Of a stretch of DNA of 64,000 bases, positions 35,897 through 45,332 are shown piece after piece. Position 1 is the first letter of the stretch, and the number at the start of each line of letters is the position of its first letter. The notes below the pieces were generated by a model. The model was given only the letters and a program-made list of their open reading frames with translations, did not search any database and was not told the DNA's origin. The stretch is taken from NCBI RefSeq assembly GCF_020829595.1, contig NZ_JAIVFW010000021.1, positions 41,551-105,550 on the forward strand, given 5' to 3'. Origin of the DNA: Nostoc sp. CHAB 5844 (GTDB lineage: Bacteria > Cyanobacteriota > Cyanobacteriia > Cyanobacteriales > Nostocaceae). The translations under genes were made by a program, and so were the position numbers.

Positions 35897-36445
35897 ATGA
35901 GCAATCTCAAAAAATGGAAAATTTTGCAATCAGAAATGGTATTAAACCATCGCTGGTGTAAGGTAAGACAAGATAAGATTGAATTACCGAATGGTAAAGT
36001 TATTAATGATTACTTTGTCAGTATTAAACCAGAAATTGCGATTATTTTACCGATTACAAGCAATAGAGAAATTATTTTCGTCCGTCAATACAGACACGCA
36101 GTAGAAGATTTTTTTATAGAATTACCTGCGGGACATTTTGACCCGACACAAGAAAGTGCCGAAACAGCAGCTATTCGAGAATTACAAGAAGAAACTGGTT
36201 ATTTAGCTCAACAGGCGAGAAAAGTAGCTGTATTTTACGACAAGCCAAGCAAAGACACAAATCGCATCCATTTATTTTTAGCAGAGAATGTCATTAAAGT
36301 TGGCGAGCAAAATTTAGATATTACAGAAGAAATTGAAGTTATTTTAATTCCTATAGAATCAGTATTAGATAAAATTACTCAAGGCGAAATTTCTGTATCA
36401 GGAACTATTGCGGCTCTTTTTTTAAGTTTACAACTTATTAAGTAG
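35897..36445 (+). CDS. Nudix hydrolase (ADP-ribose pyrophosphatase-like)
   Basis: The ATG at 35897 (MSNLKKWKILQSEMV) gives 182 residues, matching the family; an upstream ATG at 35813 would add 28 hydrophobic residues. The Nudix box is GHFDPTQESAETAAIRELQEETGY with REL-EE-G kept and one extra residue in the first loop. VRQYRHAVEDFFIELPAG before it is typical of the ADP-ribose/NudF group. It hydrolyses a nucleoside diphosphate linked to another moiety. Divergent from the epimerase gene. Confidence 0.88.
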   Translation: MSNLKKWKILQSEMVLNHRWCKVRQDKIELPNGKVINDYFVSIKPEIAIILPITSNREIIFVRQYRHAVEDFFIELPAGHFDPTQESAETAAIRELQEETGYLAQQARKVAVFYDKPSKDTNRIHLFLAENVIKVGEQNLDITEEIEVILIPIESVLDKITQGEISVSGTIAALFLSLQLIK

Positions 36446-36774
36446 ATAGACACAGTTAAATATAAAATTCTAAAGTACGTTTGATTGAATAACGAAACTC
36501 AACGCTTACAACCTTATAGTAGGTTTATCTATGACTATAGCCTTATTATAAATAGTTAAGTTTGTCTAATTATTTGATTTATTATCGAACGTGGAGACGG
36601 CACCAAAAGGATCGGAGAAATTGGGTATGGACAGGTGTCACATCTGGTTGGATGGACACATGAACGTTTTGCTCAAATTTGGGTTGAGTCACACTTAAAA
36701 AACCAATGAAGGTGAATGAATACAAGCATTAAGTTCTGATACGCTACACTTGGTGTAGCTCTGGGAGTTTCCAA
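36446..36774. other. Gene-free stretch with an orphan coding-like fragment
   Basis: From 36578 to 36709 one plus-strand frame stays open for 43 codons with strongly protein-like content (IERGDGTKRIGEI, VGWTHERFAQIWVESHLKNQ, then TGA). There is no start codon, so it looks like the tail of a lost gene; the family is not recognised. The rest is A/T-rich without features. Confidence 0.5.
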
Positions 36775-36957
36775 TTGCCAACGCAGCAATAGTTAGTAAC
36801 CGCAGCATTTCTCTGTCAGTTGCTTTCCAACTTGTACCAGCCAATTCAAGTTTTTCGTTATGACCAGAGATTTAAAACTATTTACATCCAGGCTGGAGTA
36901 AACGACGAGATAGTGCTTGTGATTGATGAAGATGGAAGTTGGGAGTTTGTTCTATGA
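36775..36957 (+). pseudogene. DUF6888-like small protein with an early nonsense codon
   Basis: Read from TTG at 36775 the codons give LPTQQ, TAG (36790-36792), then LVTAAFLCQLLSNLYQ, PIQVFRYDQRFKTIYIQAG and ending DEDGSWEFVL. This matches the small DUF6888 family, whose gene regularly precedes a DUF6887 gene. The TAG replaces a Gln-like codon at position 6. The TGA overlaps the ATG of the DUF6887 gene (ATGA, 36954-36957). A downstream alternative start was not found, so this copy is probably inactive. Confidence 0.7.
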
Positions 36958-37163
36958 TGCCGAATTTATCTCAAATGACTAATACTGAACTTAAGCGTTT
37001 TATTTCTGAAAATCGTAATGATCATGAAGCTTTTCAAGCAGCAATGGAAGTTTTAATGAGCCGTCGTAATCCAGCGAATCGTCACCCATATCCTTTTGAT
37101 TTAGAAAATCCTGAGACTGAAGTGGAAGCTATCTTAAAACAAAAGCTGAATCCGGCTGAATAG
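36954..37163 (+). CDS. DUF6887 family small protein
   Basis: A 69-residue protein from the ATG at 36954: MTNTELKRFISENRNDHEAFQAAMEVLMSRR, PYPFDLENPETEVEAILKQKL. The conserved pattern identifies the family, known in cyanobacteria only as the partner of DUF6888 and suspected to be part of a toxin-antitoxin-like pair. Here the partner is disrupted, leaving this gene as the survivor. Confidence 0.78.
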   Translation: MMPNLSQMTNTELKRFISENRNDHEAFQAAMEVLMSRRNPANRHPYPFDLENPETEVEAILKQKLNPAE

Positions 37164-37278
37164 TTACCTGTTTAAAATCTATTTCATCTGTTCTCAAGGT
37201 TTTGGTAGCGCACAGTCGTTCCGAAACATATATGTATCTGGTAGACTTCTAGTGACTAAAGTTGCCAGAAAATTTTTT

Positions 37279-37629
37279 ATGGTGTTATCCCGTATTTTCA
37301 ATGGCGCAGAGTTCGTTCAAATGTCAGACGGCGAACCTATACGATCTGTAGTCACAGAGTCAGCTGATGCTGTGGTTGTGATGTGGTACGTGTTGCCTGG
37401 ACAAACAATTAACCCACACATTCACCCCTCTGGACAGGATACCTGGATCGTATTGTCTGGTAATGGTGAGTACATCCTCGATGCTGAGGGTAAGACTATG
37501 CCTATTTCCTCAGGACAGATTGTGGTGGCGCACACAGGGCAGGTTCATGGCGTAGTAAATCAGGGTAGTGAACCATTGCAATTTGTATCAGTTGTCGCCC
37601 CGCAGGATGCTGGTTATCAACCACTGTAA
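37279..37629 (+). CDS. Cupin-domain protein
   Basis: From the ATG at 37279 (MVLSRIFNG) there are 116 residues; a GTG at 37252 could add nine. It is a single cupin barrel: PGQTINPHIHPSGQDTWIVLSGNGEYI and the second motif GQIVVAHTGQVHGVVN. The usual Glu of motif 1 (HxHxxxxE) is not conserved, but three His remain, so metal binding is possible. Substrate unknown. It stands alone. Confidence 0.85.
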   Translation: MVLSRIFNGAEFVQMSDGEPIRSVVTESADAVVVMWYVLPGQTINPHIHPSGQDTWIVLSGNGEYILDAEGKTMPISSGQIVVAHTGQVHGVVNQGSEPLQFVSVVAPQDAGYQPL

Positions 37630-37714
37630 TTACTATTGTTGATAGGATAACAGTTGAGGAAGGAAAAGACATAAAAAATCAGGACGAGGAATCAACCCAG
37701 CCCCGAAATAAGGC

Positions 37715-37753
37715 AAAAAAAGCGGGCTAACCGCTATGATGTGGTTAACCCGT
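37715..37753 (-). terminator. Terminator downstream of ycf35
   Basis: On the minus strand CGGGTTAACCAC (37752-37741) pairs with GCGGTTAGCCCG (37734-37723), with a loop of 6 and two weak positions, and is followed by seven T (37721-37715). Confidence 0.7.
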
Positions 37754-37780
37754 GCAGCTTTGGGAACGCGCAGAGAAATA

Positions 37781-38131
37781 CTATTGCAATACCAACTTAA
37801 CGTTGGCGTTTTGCAGACCGCGCTGTTTTACTTCAGCCAAAGTCTTGTTAACTGCATATTTTTGATTGATGGAGTTGATTAACTCGGTTTGGTTATGCTT
37901 TTTAGCAACGCCCCACAGATCAGCGATGAGGTCGAAGGAACCATCGCTATTGCGAGACCAGCCGAGATCATATTCGCCTTCCAAAACAGCAACGATGTCA
38001 GAACGAACACGCTGACCGTTATAACCACGTACATCAGCTTCTGTCTTTACGGTAATACCCAAGTCGCGTAAAGAAGCTTTGAGGATTTCTGCATCGGTGA
38101 TTTTGGTGCGAAGAGTGCTAAAGTGAGACAT
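37781..38131 (-). CDS. ycf35: DUF1257 / Ycf35 family protein
   Basis: The ATG at 38131 (MSHFSTLRTKITD) is preceded on the minus strand by GGAGG eight bases upstream, so it is chosen over an ATG five codons earlier. It has 116 residues. ILKASLRDLGITV, GYNGQRVRSDIVA and YDLGWSRNSDGSFDLIADLWGV are hallmarks of the family, present in cyanobacteria and some algal plastids. Exact role unknown. It follows ycf46 on the same strand, a pairing that suggests a shared function. Confidence 0.9.
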   Translation of the reverse strand: MSHFSTLRTKITDAEILKASLRDLGITVKTEADVRGYNGQRVRSDIVAVLEGEYDLGWSRNSDGSFDLIADLWGVAKKHNQTELINSINQKYAVNKTLAEVKQRGLQNANVKLVLQ

Positions 38132-38149
38132 TTGGGTTTCCTCCAATGA

Positions 38150-38271
38150 GAAGATTGAGAAAAAAACAACGGTTTATCTTCGGCAAGCCGCGCTTATCGA
38201 GAGACGGCTTTTTCTTTTAACTGCTAGTTTTTGAAACTAGCCTTTCCCCCTGGGTTAGCAAGGGAAAGCTT
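38150..38271 (-). promoter_or_regulatory. Structured ycf46-ycf35 intercistronic region
   Basis: Two inverted repeats: GCTAGTTT/AAACTAGC around 38223-38241 (3-nt loop) and CTTTCCC/GGGAAAG around 38242-38268. They could terminate ycf46 transcription partly or set the ratio of the two genes. Confidence 0.5.
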
Positions 38272-39786
38272 TTAAAACTCCATTCGCTGGTATTCAGCAA
38301 CGGAGGCTGCGGCTGGTCTTGCCCGCTGTCTAGCCCAGTCTCTTAGGGCTGTTACCTGTTCTTGCATCGTGCGAGACAGGGGCAATGTTGCCTTCAGTGC
38401 AGCAATAATATCTAGCTGGGTGAACTCGCGGTCTTGGGCAAAAGCTTCGTACATTGCCGCGATAATCGCTTGTTCAATTTCTGCCCCAGAAAAGCCATCA
38501 GACATCTTGGCTAGTTGCTCTAAATCAAACCGCGAGATGTCTTCACGACGGCGCTTGCTTAGGTGAATGTTGAAAATATCGCGCCGTTCTTCAGGTGTAG
38601 GCAGATCTACAAAGAAGATTTCATCAAACCGACCTTTCCTCAAAAATTCTCCAGGTAAGCGTTCGACTCGGTTGGCTGTTGCCATGACAAACACTGGAGA
38701 TTTTTTTTCTTGCATCCATGTGAGGAAAGACCCAAATATCCTGCTTGATGTGCCGCCATCGGAGTCACCAGAACCAGCACTACCAGCAAAGGATTTATCT
38801 AACTCGTCAATAAACAGAATCGCTGGAGAGATGGATTCTGCTGTTTTGAGGGCGTTACGCAGATTTGCCTCACTTCGTCCCACCATTGAGCCGTCGTATA
38901 CGCGTCCCATATCTAAGCGCAACAGCGGTAAACCCCAAAGCCGAGATGTTGTTTTGGCTATCAATGACTTACCACAACCAGGAACTCCTAAAATCAGCAT
39001 CCCTTTTGGTTGGGGTAAACCATACTCTCTTGCTCTTTCGGTAAAGGCATTGGAGCGTTGCTTGAGCCATTTCTTTAATTCTTCTAAGCCACCTACAGCA
39101 TCAATGGTTTCATCTTCTTCGATGTATTCTAGTATCCCATTCCGCCGAATTAGCTGCTTTTTCTCAGATAAAACGATGTCAACTTCTTCTTCTGTCAGCC
39201 GACTTGTTGTGACTTGCGCTTTCCGATATACTTTCTCAGCTTCATCTTTGGTTAAACCTAAAGCGGCTCTAAGAAGTTTTTCGCGTGCTTCTGTGGTCAA
39301 ACGTCGCCCACGATAATGATCTAAATGGGAAGTTAAAACTTTATTCAATTCCGCCATATCTGGCAGTTGGAAGTCTAAAACAACTACTTCCTTCTCCAAT
39401 TCTATGGGGACTTGGTGCATTGGCGACATTAAAATAATATTTTTTTGCTGCCCTTTAAAACTAGCGATCGCATCTCGCAACGATCTTGTAGTTGCAGGCG
39501 CATCAATAAATGGATGTAAATCTTTAAGAATAAATATACCGGGTTCTCTTTGGCGAATTATCCAATCAATTGCCGCTTCTGGGGAAACAGTATTGTGTTG
39601 GCTTACATTTCGGGGTTGACCATATTCCACGATGCCATGAGTTACTGTCCATACGTAGACTCGGCGCTGGGGCTTTAACACTTGAGCGATTGTGGAAATT
39701 GCTTGCTCGGCCCGCTCTTCCTCGGAGGTCACAAGGTAGATTAGAGGGTATTGAGCTTGAATTATAATGTTGAGCTCTTCTTTCAT
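38272..39786 (-). CDS. ycf46: AAA ATPase Ycf46
   Basis: A 504-residue protein with a degenerate N-terminal AAA-like domain (1-190) and an active C-terminal AAA module: Walker A GVPGCGKS, Walker B ILFIDELDK, sensor 1 ATANR, and arginine-finger FLRKGRFDE. The family is found in cyanobacteria and algal plastids; in cyanobacteria it has been linked to inorganic-carbon responses. It lies between a small RHH-like protein gene and ycf35 on the same strand, likely an operon. Confidence 0.93.
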   Translation of the reverse strand: MKEELNIIIQAQYPLIYLVTSEEERAEQAISTIAQVLKPQRRVYVWTVTHGIVEYGQPRNVSQHNTVSPEAAIDWIIRQREPGIFILKDLHPFIDAPATTRSLRDAIASFKGQQKNIILMSPMHQVPIELEKEVVVLDFQLPDMAELNKVLTSHLDHYRGRRLTTEAREKLLRAALGLTKDEAEKVYRKAQVTTSRLTEEEVDIVLSEKKQLIRRNGILEYIEEDETIDAVGGLEELKKWLKQRSNAFTERAREYGLPQPKGMLILGVPGCGKSLIAKTTSRLWGLPLLRLDMGRVYDGSMVGRSEANLRNALKTAESISPAILFIDELDKSFAGSAGSGDSDGGTSSRIFGSFLTWMQEKKSPVFVMATANRVERLPGEFLRKGRFDEIFFVDLPTPEERRDIFNIHLSKRRREDISRFDLEQLAKMSDGFSGAEIEQAIIAAMYEAFAQDREFTQLDIIAALKATLPLSRTMQEQVTALRDWARQRARPAAASVAEYQRMEF

Positions 39787-39877
39787 ACAATCGACCTACT
39801 TGAGACCTTATACAGTAAAGAACAGACTTCGTTTGTAACGATGGCTGAATTATGAATGAGTAATCCATAATTCTTAT

Positions 39878-40225
39878 CTAGCAAGGGACTAGCTCTTCCT
39901 CACTCTTGGGATGGGTTTCGACTTGCTCCATTTCATCAATGGAAAGAGGCTCTTGCCCAATCAATCCTGGTTGATTACCTAAAGCAACTAATTCACCATC
40001 ACGCAATGCTAATGAACTTTCGCAAGTGGGACAGGAATACACTCTATGAGTTCTCCCATATGTAGAAGATTCTAATTCTTCTACTAATTCTGGGTTCGCC
40101 AAGTAAAAGTAGAGGGCGCGTTCGGCAAGATCTGACATTGGCTCAGAATCAATTGCTGAACGTATCTTCAACCTTTTGTGCAGTTCTGGCGATATATAAA
40201 AAGTAACCTTTTGCTTAGTTTGCAT
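39878..40225 (-). CDS. Small RHH-like protein with a CxxC pair
   Basis: A 115-residue protein. The N-terminus KVTFYISPELHKRLKIRSAID followed by helix SDLAERALYFYL fits a ribbon-helix-helix DNA-binding fold. Then comes CPTCESSLAL (near residue 70), half of a zinc knuckle, and an acidic tail. It sits just upstream of ycf46 on the same strand (91-base gap) and may control that operon (inference). Confidence 0.7.
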   Translation of the reverse strand: MQTKQKVTFYISPELHKRLKIRSAIDSEPMSDLAERALYFYLANPELVEELESSTYGRTHRVYSCPTCESSLALRDGELVALGNQPGLIGQEPLSIDEMEQVETHPKSEEELVPC

Positions 40226-40493
40226 ATAACTCTTTGGCGGTCTTACCCGGGTATGTATATCACGTTATCGGCTCCTTGATTTGTTGTCAAGCTGTTAAAA
40301 CGTTTTGACGGCTCTTTTGTTACATTTATTTATATATGTTTTGATGGTTAAAAAAAGCTAAGTTATCTTTAAAACATTTATCTAATTTGAGTAAATACTA
40401 GTGAGCAGCAGAGAAAATCTTCTAAAATCTCGGTAAAGTTAAATACTAGCAATACTTTTATAAATTTAATAAGATTAAAAAAAAGATGTAATT

Positions 40494-41000
40494 ATGTCTG
40501 CTACTTCAGTGAAAACTTGTAGTTATCAACAAAAAACTTATACAAAATATCCCAGTGTTGCGGGTGCGATCGCTTTCTCTTTACTGTTGTGGGGATGCAG
40601 CAAACCTTTCAGCGTTTCCGATACCCAATGGCAGACTTATAGCAATTCTCGTTATGGCTTTGAATTTCCTTACCCTAGTAATTGGAATGTTTTAGCAGTG
40701 CCAGAAAATGATGACGGTATTGCCTTAGTTTCACCACGTAGCCAAACAGTGCAAATTAGGGCATGGGCCAGTAATCGCCTACCAGATGCCGCAAATAAAG
40801 TCCAATCCAACTTTCAGACTACTCAAGGCGTATCTGGGGTTTTATTAGTAGAAGTTGGTCAACAAGTCGGTTCTATGAAACTGACCATAACTACAGGTAA
40901 AATCACGTATCACTGGCAAGGACAAAGCTCAAGCCAAGAATTTTCTAATTATTACCCTTTGTTTTATTACATTGCCCAGCAATATCGAATTAAAGTGTGA
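40494..41000 (+). CDS. Putative lipoprotein, PsbP/DcrB-like
   Basis: A 168-residue protein with a hydrophobic signal ending in LLLWGC (lipobox-like, Cys near residue 35). The mature part has WQTYSNSRYGFEFPYPSNWNVL, the opening motif of PsbP-like and related small periplasmic domains, and ends in an aromatic strand. It likely sits on the thylakoid or plasma membrane. The stop lies in AGTGTGA heptamers that continue to 41028. Confidence 0.78.
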   Translation: MSATSVKTCSYQQKTYTKYPSVAGAIAFSLLLWGCSKPFSVSDTQWQTYSNSRYGFEFPYPSNWNVLAVPENDDGIALVSPRSQTVQIRAWASNRLPDAANKVQSNFQTTQGVSGVLLVEVGQQVGSMKLTITTGKITYHWQGQSSSQEFSNYYPLFYYIAQQYRIKV

Positions 41001-41028
41001 AGTGTGAAGTATGAAGTATGAAGTATGA
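40994..41028. repeat. Heptanucleotide tandem repeat (AGTRTGA)x5
   Basis: Five units from 40994 to 41028; the first supplies the stop codon of the lipoprotein gene. Same family as 33518-33545 and 52410-52430. Confidence 0.88.
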
Positions 41029-41144
41029 AATTTTATCTTCCTGCCTTTTGACAAAGGACAAATGACTATTGACGAATGACTAATCACTACTTTTGGTGGT
41101 TGAGGGGGTACACAAACCTGATAGATTTAGCTATCAGCGAGTAA

Positions 41145-42311
<1,167 letters not shown>

Positions 42312-42447
42312 ATTTAAGCCTGTGTGCGGCTGATTGTAGAACCTCTCATAACTCAAGTCAGTAAATGATCAAAACTTGGTCGTCGCCATCTTGGCTGAGG
42401 CGACCAAGTAATTTTTGTGTATAGCAAGGAACAGAAAGTGAGCCACC

Positions 42448-42770
42448 TTAAAAACTAATGCGACGATAGATTTCAGTGAGGGAAATTTCTACGTTTAAAC
42501 TGTGGAGAAAGATTGTCTGCCCAAGGTGAGAGTAAACTTGCCATTGCCAGCGATCGTTACTTTGACGCTCAAGGTTGTGATAGTGTTCAATGTAGGGTTC
42601 AGTTTGGCTCACCAGCAGATATTCACAAAAGCTGGCAAGAGACGGCTTCTGAACCTCCCGACATTGTAACAATCTCTCCATTGCGGTATTCATGGCGTTC
42701 TGGGTGTGTTTCTTCCATTGCTCGATACTCGTCTAGTGTGAGGCGAGTTGTTATTACGTCTGGGGGACTA
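42448..42770 (-). pseudogene. Uma2 family endonuclease, internally deleted
   Basis: The N-terminal part (PPDVITTRLTLDEYRAMEETH, PERHEYRNGEIVTMSGGSEA) and the C-terminal part (QKPSLASFCEYLLVSQTEPYIE, LNVEISLTEIYRRISF) lie in different minus-strand frames that meet near 42655. The catalytic centre of about 80 residues between them is missing. Uma2 (DUF820) genes are highly multiplied in cyanobacteria and this copy is dead. Confidence 0.82.
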
Positions 42771-42775
42771 GTATG

Positions 42776-43159
42776 AGCAAAGACCACAATCAGACCTGCC
42801 TTGAAAATGGGTGTAGGGGTATTAGGGTGTAAGGGTGTAAAGGGAAGAAATTTTCATACTTTCGTTGTGAATTCTGTTCATGGAGTCTCTTGCAATGATT
42901 ACCTCCAAAATTATTATCACCAACGAGAGAAAGAATTGCCAATTTAATGAGAACGTAACATGACTTGGGCGATCGCCGCTCTTGTAGGCTGCTTTAGCAA
43001 AGCGTAACGCATCAAGATAATTTTTATTTAGTCAGAGCGCCGATCCGTAGGGCGAGAGTGCGATCGCGAGAATCCCTCAATGACCAAAATTCCTGGATTT
43101 CTGAAAGTAGAGCGATCAGGTAAGCTAGAAGTACCCAACCGATTGGTTCCCAAACCTTG
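42776..43159. other. Gene-free stretch before the MazEF-type module
   Basis: It has a GGGTGTAAGGGTGTAAAGGG-like short repeat near 42820, two HIP1 octamers (near 42968 and 43060) and the motif AGCAAAGCGTAACGC. No gene was seen. Confidence 0.5.
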
Positions 43160-43408
43160 ATGATCATGATTCAAGAGATTTCAATCCCGGATTCTCTCTA
43201 CGAACAGGCTTCTAATCTAGCGCAGGAAATGCAAATTTCCCCCTCTGATTTATTTTCGTTAGCCCTTGAGGAGTATCTACATCGTTACCATAGTCAAAAG
43301 CAGCTTTTAAGTATCAATGATGCCTATGCTGATGGATTAGATGACAGCGAACAGGCAATGCTAGAAGGAATGCGGCGACACCAAAGACAACTAGTAGAGA
43401 ATGAATGA
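43160..43408 (+). CDS. Antitoxin of a MazEF-type pair (RHH-like)
   Basis: An 82-residue protein: IQEISIPDSLYEQASNLAQEM, ISPSDLFSLALEEYL is a ribbon-helix-helix-like N-terminus, and the acidic tail (YADGLDDSEQAMLEGMRRHQ) would wrap the toxin. Start may be the ATG at 43160 or 43166. Its stop overlaps the toxin start by four bases (ATGA at 43405-43408). Confidence 0.83.
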   Translation: MIMIQEISIPDSLYEQASNLAQEMQISPSDLFSLALEEYLHRYHSQKQLLSINDAYADGLDDSEQAMLEGMRRHQRQLVENE

Positions 43409-43758
43409 TTCACCAGGGAGATTTTTATTGGATTGATCTGGGGCAACCGATTGGGTCAGAACCAGCGTATATTCATCCCTATGTCGTCATCCAAAACGAT
43501 GTGTTGAATCGTTCGATGATTAGAACTGTGATTGTCTGTGCATTAACCACCAATTTACGACGAGCTAAGGCATTCGGCAACGTACTACTTGAGATTGGTG
43601 AAGCAGATCTACCTGAGCAAAGCGTTGTGAATGTGTCTCAAATCTTTACAGTTGATAAATCATTGCTCACAGAGAAGATTGGCTGTCTTTCAAGACAGCG
43701 TGTTCAGCAAATTCTGGCAGGTTTAGCATTGGTTACAGAGCCGGAGGTAATCGACTAA
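43405..43758 (+). CDS. MazF/PemK family mRNA interferase toxin
   Basis: A 117-residue protein with the MazF fold: QGDFYWIDLGQPIGSEPAYIHPYVVIQND, VIVCALTTNLRRAK, GNVLLE, SVVNVSQIFTVDKSLL. The family cuts RNA at short sequences. Full length and intact. It sits with its antitoxin between sqdB and sqdX, a sign that the module was inserted into an older gene neighbourhood. Confidence 0.9.
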   Translation: MIHQGDFYWIDLGQPIGSEPAYIHPYVVIQNDVLNRSMIRTVIVCALTTNLRRAKAFGNVLLEIGEADLPEQSVVNVSQIFTVDKSLLTEKIGCLSRQRVQQILAGLALVTEPEVID

Positions 43759-43875
43759 CTTGATTTAGCTTGCAAATCACAAAAGGGTGATGGCAATATG
43801 CAGGAAGTGCGATCGCCTGATCTTGTAGCTGGCTTCCCGGACAAAACCCAATAGTCGCTACGCCTTGACTCAGCA

Positions 43876-43983
43876 CTCAATATTTCTGACCATACACAAT
43901 TGATTCTGCCACGGGAGACAGTTTACTCTGTTGTAGAACCCGAAATTCAACAGCAGTTGAGATTATCTGCTTGGACTGAATAA
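43876..43983 (+). pseudogene. Unrecognised C-terminal gene remnant
   Basis: A 36-codon open stretch ending in TAA reads LNISDHTQLILPRETVYSVV and EPEIQQQLRLSAWTE; it is coding-like but has no start. It may be the tail of another toxin-antitoxin or DUF gene lost next to the MazEF-type module. Confidence 0.4.
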
Positions 43984-43990
43984 TTTTTGT

Positions 43991-45127
43991 ATGAGAATAG
44001 CCCTATTCACCGAAACCTTTTTGCCGAAAGTAGATGGCATAGTAACACGCCTACGCCACACCGTTGATCATCTCCAACGCAATGGAAATCAAGTTTTAGT
44101 CATCGCCCCAGAGGGTGGAATCACAGAACATAAAGGAGCGAAAGTTTACGGCATTAGTGGCTTTCCCTTGCCTCTGTATCCAGAGTTAAAAATGGCACTG
44201 CCCCGCCCAGCAATTGGTCACGCCTTAGAAGAATTTCAGCCGGATGTGGTTCATGTTGTCAATCCAGCCGTTCTAGGATTATCAGGGATTTTTTATAGCA
44301 AAGTGTTGAAACTGCCTTTGGTAGCTTCCTACCATACCCATTTACCGCAATATCTCCAGCATTACGGTTTAGGAATGTTAGAAGGATTATTGTGGGAATT
44401 GCTCAAAGGCGCACACAATCAAGCATTGTTGAATCTTTGTACCTCTACAGCCATGATGGAGGAACTGTCATCACATGGCATCGAACGAGTAGACTTGTGG
44501 CAACGGGGTGTAGATACAGAATTATTTCATCCTGATTTAGCAAGTTGGGAAATGCGATCGCATCTTTCGCAAAATCATCCCGAAAGTCCCTTGCTGCTTT
44601 ATGTTGGCCGCTTGTCTGCCGAAAAGGAAATTGAACGCATTAAGCCAATTTTAGAAGCAATCCCCCAAGCGCGATTAGCTTTAGTGGGAGATGGGCCGCA
44701 TCGTCAAGCACTCTTAAAATACTTTGCTGGGACAAACACTAATTTTGTTGGCTACCTCATTGGGCGTGAGTTAGGTTCTGCCTTTGCCAGTGCTGATGCT
44801 TTTATTTTTCCTTCCCGAACCGAAACCCTAGGCTTAGTATTATTAGAAGCGATGGCAGCTGGGTGTCCAGTAGTTGCCGCCCGTTCTGGAGGCATCCCTG
44901 ATATTGTTACAGATGGCGTGAATGGATATCTTTTTGACCCCAAAGCTGATATTCAAGATGCCATTTCTGCAACAATTCGTCTCTTGGAAAATCAACAAGC
45001 ACGAGATATCATTCGTCAAAATGCTCGTAAAGAAGCCGAAAAATGGGGATGGGCCGCTGCCACATGCCAGCTGCAAGATTACTATCAAAAAATAGTCTTG
45101 GCAAAACAGCCGACAGCAGCAGTTTAA
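43991..45127 (+). CDS. sqdX: Sulfoquinovosyltransferase SqdX
   Basis: It transfers sulfoquinovose to diacylglycerol to make SQDG. A 378-residue GT4-family protein: FTETFLPKVDGIVTRLRHT at the N-terminus, VHVVNPAVLGLSG, YHTHLPQYLQHYG, the donor-site LLYVGRLSAEKEIERI and the EX7E-type FPSRTETLGLVLLEAMAAG. These match SqdX closely. SqdB lies upstream. SQDG replaces phosphatidylglycerol under phosphate limitation. Confidence 0.94.
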   Translation: MRIALFTETFLPKVDGIVTRLRHTVDHLQRNGNQVLVIAPEGGITEHKGAKVYGISGFPLPLYPELKMALPRPAIGHALEEFQPDVVHVVNPAVLGLSGIFYSKVLKLPLVASYHTHLPQYLQHYGLGMLEGLLWELLKGAHNQALLNLCTSTAMMEELSSHGIERVDLWQRGVDTELFHPDLASWEMRSHLSQNHPESPLLLYVGRLSAEKEIERIKPILEAIPQARLALVGDGPHRQALLKYFAGTNTNFVGYLIGRELGSAFASADAFIFPSRTETLGLVLLEAMAAGCPVVAARSGGIPDIVTDGVNGYLFDPKADIQDAISATIRLLENQQARDIIRQNARKEAEKWGWAAATCQLQDYYQKIVLAKQPTAAV

Positions 45128-45232
45128 ATAGAGGTTTAAATTATATACAGGGCGGGAAAACCCGCCTACACTTCCTGACAATAGCGATTAATGATCAATA
45201 CAAGCGGAATTACTGCTTTAAAGTCTAAAATC

Positions 45233-45328
45233 ATACCAATTCTCTAAAATACAGCAACAGATTCAAACCCCCAAACCTAATCGAAATCTGACTTTCTTAA
45301 TTACGAACTACGAATTACGAATTGGTAT
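45233..45328. repeat. MITE-like repeat with ATACCAATTC/GAATTGGTAT ends, copy A
   Basis: A 96-bp segment with 10-bp perfect terminal inverted repeats, ending five bases before the ATG of the cyclase gene. A shorter copy (63 bp) with the same ends lies inside the tRNA array at 61364-61426; both share ATACCAATTCTCTAAAA at the left and CTTAATTACGAA plus ACGAATTGGTATTA at the right. Confidence 0.75.
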
Positions 45329-45332
45329 TACC

